Positions 58,501-64,000 of a stretch of 64,000 nt of DNA are shown here, in pieces. The notes beneath the pieces were generated by a model. The model saw nothing but the letters and a program-made list of their open reading frames with translations. It was not told where the DNA came from and did no database searches. Numbering within the stretch: position 1 is the first letter of the stretch; every line of letters begins with the position of its first letter. A program made the translations under genes and the position numbers. Source of the DNA: Liolophura sinensis (lineage: Eukaryota > Mollusca > Polyplacophora > Chitonida > Chitonidae); contig NC_088304.1 in assembly GCF_032854445.1 (NCBI RefSeq), forward strand, positions 2,358,001 to 2,422,000, written 5' to 3'.

Positions 58501-61500
58501 AACCAAGCTGGGAAACAATCCTGCAATGTTAAGAGATATAATACGACATAGAGATTGGGCAATTAGAATCAATCAAAACTGACAGCATGTGCTAAAAAAA
58601 CTAAATATTTTGAACAATGTTTTTGCTGTCATTTATAGTATTTAGATGAACAGTGGTTTAATCATCGTTTAACATCTGTAATGGTTTGCTTACTTGCTAA
58701 TCCCGTCAAAGCGTTCTCTATATCCCCTTGTTGGAAATTCGCCCTCATGAATCTGAGTAGTAAATCTTCCTCATTCTCTAGAGAGTTCACCGGAAATCCA
58801 AATGCTGCACGTGCAAAGGAATCCACGGCGTAACGGTCACACCAGCTGGAACATCAAAACGAGGGAATAGTTGATTGTTTGCACGGAGTTTATTCGGATA
58901 GAGCAATACTAAATAATCTTCTAGGCATAGCGAATGATTCTCTGTTCAAAGACGATATCAGTTAGAAGCATCGACACACGTTTTTCTTTAATAAGTGACT
59001 GACAAGCCCCACAATAAAAAAAGGAAGTGTAAGTAAAGAAATGAACGCTTTCTAATCACGACTGAGCATTTAAAGGGAAAAAAGTATAGACTCATTCTGT
59101 CTTGAAGTTAAGTAAATAAAGGCCAAATGCTATACCTTTGGGTTTGGATCTTACACTTTCTCAGAAAGATATCATCCTACTGATATCTTTCAAAAGTAAT
59201 TCCGTTCAACAGGACTCTCAGAATTAGAAAAAATCTGTGTAACTTAGTCATATACGAAATTTTAAGTCAAATAGAGTAATTATACTTAGTGTAGCGCTCA
59301 TCTGAACGTTTTTAAAAAGATATATGCATTTTTGTTATTCTGCTGAGTATATTCTGACTGACAGTTGAAAAAGTACTGGTTATCACAGTTTTGGACATAG
59401 TGAACTTACTTGGCTATGTCTACAGGTTTGTTGATGTGAGCCATCAGGAGACTCGTCATTCCGTCAGCAACACTAGCGACCTCTCCAACCATCTGCAAGT
59501 ATGACGTAATCAATGCATAAAGCGATGATGTCACGAAGCATCACTAATCGTTGTGTACTTGAGAAAAGTGTGACGTGCATGTATGTAATACGGGTAAAGA
59601 TGTCTTTACTGTTGGCATTATTCATGACAATACTAATAAGACCTACGGGCGTAATTTGCACAGAGAATTGAAAATAATATACAGAATAGATTTGCAGATC
59701 GCAATCCAACAACAGGGCATACAGACGTAAAATTGCATTTTTTCCCATTTTTCTCTTTCATACTTTTAAAGAGGATGAGAGCATAACTATGAATTTTTAA
59801 AAATTGATCATTAACTTACTTCAGGTAATGAAGTAGCGTTGAAGGATGATGCAACTACCGCGCGTTCCCGTTTCCACTGGCTACCGGTAGCATTGACAAC
59901 GTTAATGTTGTCTGGCCAGTACAAAAATGGAACGCACTCCTGAAAAGAGAAATATTTATTTTTATAATCTCACAGATCTCATAAAGCTATATTTATTTTT
60001 CTGCACCTTTCAGCCAATACACTCCGGTTTGTTCCGCCTATAAAATTTTCCGCTGCCATATATTAAGTAAATAAATTTTTTTTACGTCATTAACAACTAA
60101 CTAACTAAATAACTAATTAACTAACTAAGTGAAAAAAATAATGTCAAAAGAACCATAGTTTAACAGCTAAACGATTGGTTAATTTATGCATGGTAAAGCT
60201 AATTATAAAATTACAAATTATTAAAGATAAAATTAAAGAGAAGGATAGAACTGTGTAAACAAGCTTACTGTTCTGTCCTGGAATTTGCTGAAGTCATTTC
60301 CCAAAATCTGTTTAATCAGTTCCGGATCTGAAACCACCAAGCTTGGTCTGAGGCCCTCGTAAAAACTGAAAAGTAACAACACTGACTGATATGGATCAAT
60401 AAATATACCCAGATCGTTCAATCAAATCAAACAGCACAAATAAAAAGAAAGAAATAACAACATCAAAAAGGATAACAAATAACTGTCGAAAACATTAATT
60501 TATTACATAAAAGAATGGTTTGTTATGGTTTTACATCACGTTATAGTCCGTTAACTTGTCGCCAATGTTCCGCTAGGAAAGCAATGTCAAAGTCAGTTTA
60601 ATTAAAGAAAACAGTTTAATTGGTGAATTAGAAAAAATATGAACGTCAGATGTATGCATGTGTAGAACTTGTGATATTAATTGTCACTAACTATAGGCAA
60701 TTTCGGTAGTGATTGTGAGAGATTTTATAGATAGCTGAATGTAGGCCACAAGTTTACAAAAGAGACCATAGCATAGTTTTCAAACGAGACATGTCGATCT
60801 AACTTAATCCTAGTTTATTTTTTGAGATTTCCAGACAAAACACAATAGTTCAGCTGCAATCAACACTTACCCGTAAACTTTTCCATAGTGTTTATACCAG
60901 TTCGAGAATACATCGAGTACAAACTAAAATAAATCAATATTACATATTAAAATTAATTACTTTTCGAAGTGATTTTCAAATATCTTAATTAGGTTGTATT
61001 GCTAATGCATGGATATTGATGAATATAAATAACGTGATACAGATGCAATTTTCCAGTTTTTAATATTACAATAAATAAATGAATAAATAAATATTTATTT
61101 TTAAATTATAAGAAAATTTTTAAAGTAATCGAAATGTTAAAAAATCCATTATCTTGAAAGTATGCATGAAAGAGTAAAATTATATGCAGTAAAAAGAAAA
61201 ATAAATGTCTACTTACTTTGGATTTGAATTCCAAAGAATTCCCGAATAGTAGAGAAGGTTTAGGGCCTCGAATTTTCAGCCGCTTAAATACTGCATAATT
61301 TTCCTGAAAATATCTGACAAAGTAAAAAAAAACACATCAGCTAGTGTGATTAAAAGAAAGATAAATTTAAATTCTGTTTTGTTTTGCCTTTGTTTTTGTT
61401 TTTTGTTTTGTTTTGTTTTTTTTTGTTTTTTGTTTCGTTCCGGGGTAAAATAAATTGGGTATTAATGGTATTAAATTTAAATTCTAATGTAGATGTTATT

Positions 61501-61994
61501 TTTCATTCCCCGTTAAAATGAATAAGTTAAACATGGTGACATGTTTACCTGACAATGTGCCCTTCTGAAAACATATAAGTGACATTACAGATTCAGTAGA
61601 TACATTTTCAAGAAAAATTCAAGATCCAAAGAAAATTGATTAAGTTCCAGAACAAATAGACAAGGATTTTTTGTTATATGTTTCATTTGCATGATTACCG
61701 ATTAAACAACCTACTGAAGCTCTTTTCAGTAATCTCAAAAAAAAAAAAAAAGATTGGGCAAATTTCTCGCCAATAATAGTCAAACTTTACACCCGTATTT
61801 ACCAGTTATTAAAACAGAAATAATAATTAGCACATAGAATGAATATCAAATCGAATCGAAAATTAAACTTACAAGTAAATGAGCGCCAGACAAAGGAAGA
61901 GCAGTGCAACTGGTACATAACGGAAGGATCCCAGAATTACGGCGACTCGTACATTGTGGAAAACAGCTGAGAGCGAACCAGTCAAAACAGCCAT
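55597..61994 (-). CDS. Cytochrome P450, clan 3 (CYP3/CYP5-like), 12 exons resolved
   Basis: Haem monooxygenase family protein of the ER membrane. Exons (minus): 61994-61873, 61313-61217, 60923-60871, 60365-60269, 59939-59820, 59492-59410, 58845-58694, 58520-58402, 57787-57536, 57295-57207, 56652-56515, 55753-55597. All introns are GT-AG and all phases agree, giving 493 codons without a stop. Landmarks: membrane anchor (about 18-42), proline hinge RGPKP, C-helix W145-x3-R149, K-helix E385-T-L-R388, FDPERF (437-442), haem Cys465 in GYGPRMCLG. Two oddities: the I-helix reads AGFGQT (328-333), where AGx(E/D)TT is usual, and the haem loop reads FLGVGYGPR, where PFG is usual. About 25-30 C-terminal residues are missing. 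A weak terminal exon 55437-55411 (8 codons, TGA) is possible, with AATAAA at 55386-55381. Substrate unknown. Confidence 0.9.
56045..56295 (+). mobile_element. SINE family A, near full length, in P450 intron 11
   Basis: gttagcgcgccagcaaggcg, caatgacccaggagcctctc, tgctggccgccgtcgtatag and cttgagtacgacgtaaacac with an ATAA tail. It is opposite in strand to the gene. Confidence 0.85.
57030..57133 (+). mobile_element. SINE family A, 3' fragment, in P450 intron 10
   Basis: cggttttctcccaccattaa, acacgccgccatcttataag and gttcttgagtacagcgtaaa, then an ATAA tail. Confidence 0.75.
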
Positions 61995-62103
61995 CGTATA
62001 GAATGGTTTATATCAACCAATGTCTCTATATTATCTGAGGCAATCCAGAGACGATTCCCGCTTGCCTCGGAACATACAGAGAGAGGGTGAGAAAGGCTGG
62101 CTA

Positions 62104-62111
62104 CTTTTATA
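62104..62111 (-). promoter_or_regulatory. TATA box of the P450 gene
   Basis: TATAAAAG on the minus strand, in the context caaggtataaaagtagcc, 110 bases upstream of the start codon at 61994. Transcription would begin near 62075, leaving a leader of about 80 bases. A second tatataaac-like word at about 62010 is too close to the ATG. Confidence 0.65.
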
Positions 62112-62119
62112 CCTTGCTG

Positions 62120-62670
62120 GCGAGTTACCTTTGAACTAAGCCGTTTTTGTTTTCTGCACATTCGGTCAGTCCCGTACAGATACGGAGAGAGATAGGCGCC
62201 AGAAACTAGGTTTGGGATGCTCTGTACTTTTAGCGGTTCGCCAGTATCACACGAACAAGCCGGATATGTGACAATTGTGCTACCTTTTAGAACATTAATA
62301 CCTATCATTGGTCTTTCTATTATTCAGTATAATTTATTCATTGAATCATTTAATTTTACCTAGTTGTTGTCAATTACACTTTAATGTTTGAATTTTGTTT
62401 GAAGATAATTTGCACTCTCAGCTCATTATTATCTTGAAAGAAATGGGAAGGTTTAAATATGCTTCTCTCACAATAGGTCCTTTTGCGAAAATAACATAAC
62501 TCAGTTATTCGTTTTCAAAATGTTGTTGGGTTTTTTTTCTTTACCTTATTCATAAACTTCCTAGAATTTAATGACATTAGAGCAATACACTTCTCAAGTG
62601 TGACTTATATAGCTAAAGAAAATACTGTCACGGGACACAAGAAAGCTTACCGGATGAACAGGCCCTACAT
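62120..62670. other. P450 upstream region, no further gene
   Basis: A minus-strand frame reaching 62308 overlaps the promoter and 5' leader and is not credible as a gene. Otherwise AT-rich. Confidence 0.4.
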
Positions 62671-62674
62671 AAAT

Positions 62675-62890
62675 TCAGCACCCGCATAACTTTGGCCGTC
62701 GCATAACTTCCACACCTGCATAACTTTGGCCGTCGCATAACTTCCACACCTGCATAACTTCCCTACCCCCATAACTTTGGCTTCCGCGTACATGCAACCT
62801 CGGCAATCGCATAACTTCTACCTCCGCAAAGTTTTGGCTTCCCCATAACTTTGGCTTCCTCATAACTTCTGCATCCGCATTACTTTGGCA
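62675..62890. repeat. Short imperfect repeats built on cgcataactt
   Basis: tggccgtcgcataacttcca followed by cacctgcataactt and variants with gcttcc recur at 17-18-base spacing, about 12 times. Confidence 0.8.
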
Positions 62891-63330
62891 CCCACACAGC
62901 GATTCTAAACTACTTTCGGGTTATAAGTATGAAGCCAGCGGATAGAGTGGAGGACATACGGACGGACGGATTTGCGGACGAACGCTAAATGTGATAGAGG
63001 AACTGACGTACAGACACTCGTGCGGACTATTTAATGGGTCAGGGAACGAATCCGCCGATGAAGTGAGGAAGAGATCTGCGGGGGTTTCGCTAAGCATCAC
63101 AGAATATTTGTATAATTTAGAATAAACTATATCTGTTGTTTTAAAGGAGTCAGTAACTATAGTAAATCACTCATACAAATGTTATGAATATCGTGTGTAT
63201 GGTTCTTTACATATATACTTAATATTAAATGTTCATGAAATAGGCCGGATTGCCAAAGAGAACGGTCTTATGTGGATGTTTGGCGCCAAGATGGCCACAA
63301 CGATCGAAAGCGAATCACATTTGTAAGGTG
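62890..63330. other. No gene seen
   Basis: A gacggacgga patch at about 62960, otherwise featureless. Confidence 0.4.
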
Positions 63331-63333
63331 GCC

Positions 63334-63893
63334 AATATACGACATTTTCCTTTTTCTTACCTTTTGTGAGTACGACGTTAAACCCCAAGCACTCACTCAC
63401 TCACTCTTACCTTTTGTAACTTTTTCTTAGGTTTTCACCAGGGTGAAAAGGTTTTCACCTGTGTGGAAACGGTTCTGGGTGAAAAGATGGGAAACGTTTC
63501 CACCCAGGTGGAAACTCACGTGATGCAAGAAGCCTCGTTCTCGCTTCCGTGGGCAGCCGAACTTTAGGACGGGTTATTAATGGAAGATGAATCATTTTGA
63601 CTACAGATAAAATTGTGGAGACACTCTGTAGGGAGGTCGTGTGGAATTCCATGTGACTTGCCTCATCCACGCCTTTCTCCGTCATACTGAAGTTCTTACG
63701 TTTTGTAGTTCATCATCATTCTGCCCACGGAAATGAGAACGAGGCTTCTTGCATCACGTGAGTTTACACCTGGGCGAAAACATGAAAACCGTTTGCACCT
63801 GGGTGAAAATGGTTTCATCCATGTGAAAACCTAAGAAAAAGTTACAAAAGTTAAGAAAAAAAGGAAAAATGTCGTATATGGGCTACCGTACAT
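63334..63893. mobile_element. Long foldback (MITE-like) element
   Basis: The left arm 63334-63556 and right arm 63721-63893 are reverse complements with modest divergence. They share atacgacattt, cttttgtaactttttcttag, gttttcac, a series of cacc-ggtg-aaa blocks, and an exact inner stretch from cacgtgatgcaagaagcctc through gttctc. The left arm is longer because of a 50-base insertion (63368-63417). A unique 164-base centre (63557-63720) has no recognisable gene. Confidence 0.75.
63368..63404 (+). mobile_element. Minimal 5'-truncated SINE family B tail with target duplication
   Basis: Thirty-seven bases, gagtacgacgttaaacccca followed by agcactcactcactcac, lie between two copies of tcttaccttttgt (63355-63367 and 63405-63417). 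The right arm of the foldback element lacks this insert. Confidence 0.75.
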
Positions 63894-64000
63894 TTGGCAT
63901 CACTTTAATATGTGATGCCAAGATGTGTTTGCCTTTAATGGTTGAAATATTAATTATTGAAAAATAGTTTCCTATAAAAACGTAATTTTCAATGTGAAAA

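Noticed and set aside
61982-62308. 108-codon minus-strand frame upstream of and overlapping the P450 start
   Set aside because: It spans the TATA box and leader and is in a different frame from the P450 start; no domain.

Overview
The window looks like genomic DNA of an invertebrate animal, most likely a marine mollusc. It is gene-poor and AT-rich, with multi-exon genes using GT-AG introns. Several copies of two tRNA-derived SINE families are present, one ending in a conserved cggcgtaaaacaccaatc-type tail followed by ATAA repeats. There are several kinds of transposon relic and at least ten unrelated tandem arrays. The host assignment is an inference from repeat and gene families. No bacterial features (operons, ribosome binding sites, CRISPR) are present.

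Layout. 1-3.1 kb: degraded Polinton/Maverick relic on the minus strand (packaging-type ATPase and integrase with chromodomain-like tail). 4-6.5 kb: a 42-bp array, a hairpin and SINE pieces. 7.5-12 kb: a galactose 3-O-sulfotransferase gene (last coding exon), whose 3' end and flank are duplicated in tandem with internal minisatellites and a foldback element. 13.2-19.6 kb: a non-LTR retrotransposon with RNase H, split by an intact Tc1-like DD34E transposon and by a SINE. 19.9-20.6 kb: a broken SGNH-hydrolase ORF. 27.5-29.6 kb: a second, L1/Tx1-like LINE relic. 32.1-38.4 kb: a plus-strand gene found only by splice signals and phase. It joins a Cys-rich domain to a C-terminal galactose-binding-like domain, and its two introns hold the 84-bp, 29-bp and 63-bp arrays. 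40.6-41.3 kb: two phase-compatible minus-strand exons of an unknown gene with one in-frame stop. 43.7-47.2 kb: a 3.4-kb array of about 44-bp units. 47.9-62.1 kb: a clan-3 (CYP3/CYP5-like) cytochrome P450 on the minus strand, with 12 exons resolved to the base, followed by a decayed tandem paralogue. 62.7-63.9 kb: short repeats and a long foldback element.

The best-supported genes are the sulfotransferase (Golgi glycan sulfation), the P450 (ER haem enzyme) and the Cys-rich/galactose-binding gene. They are independent genes, not a pathway. Two points deserve the most attention. The P450 keeps intact reading frame and splice sites while the I-helix acid-threonine pair and the haem-loop Phe are replaced. 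The 84-bp array repeats a 27-nt exon-like block, with its own 3' and 5' splice signals, inside a phase-1 intron of the Cys-rich gene.
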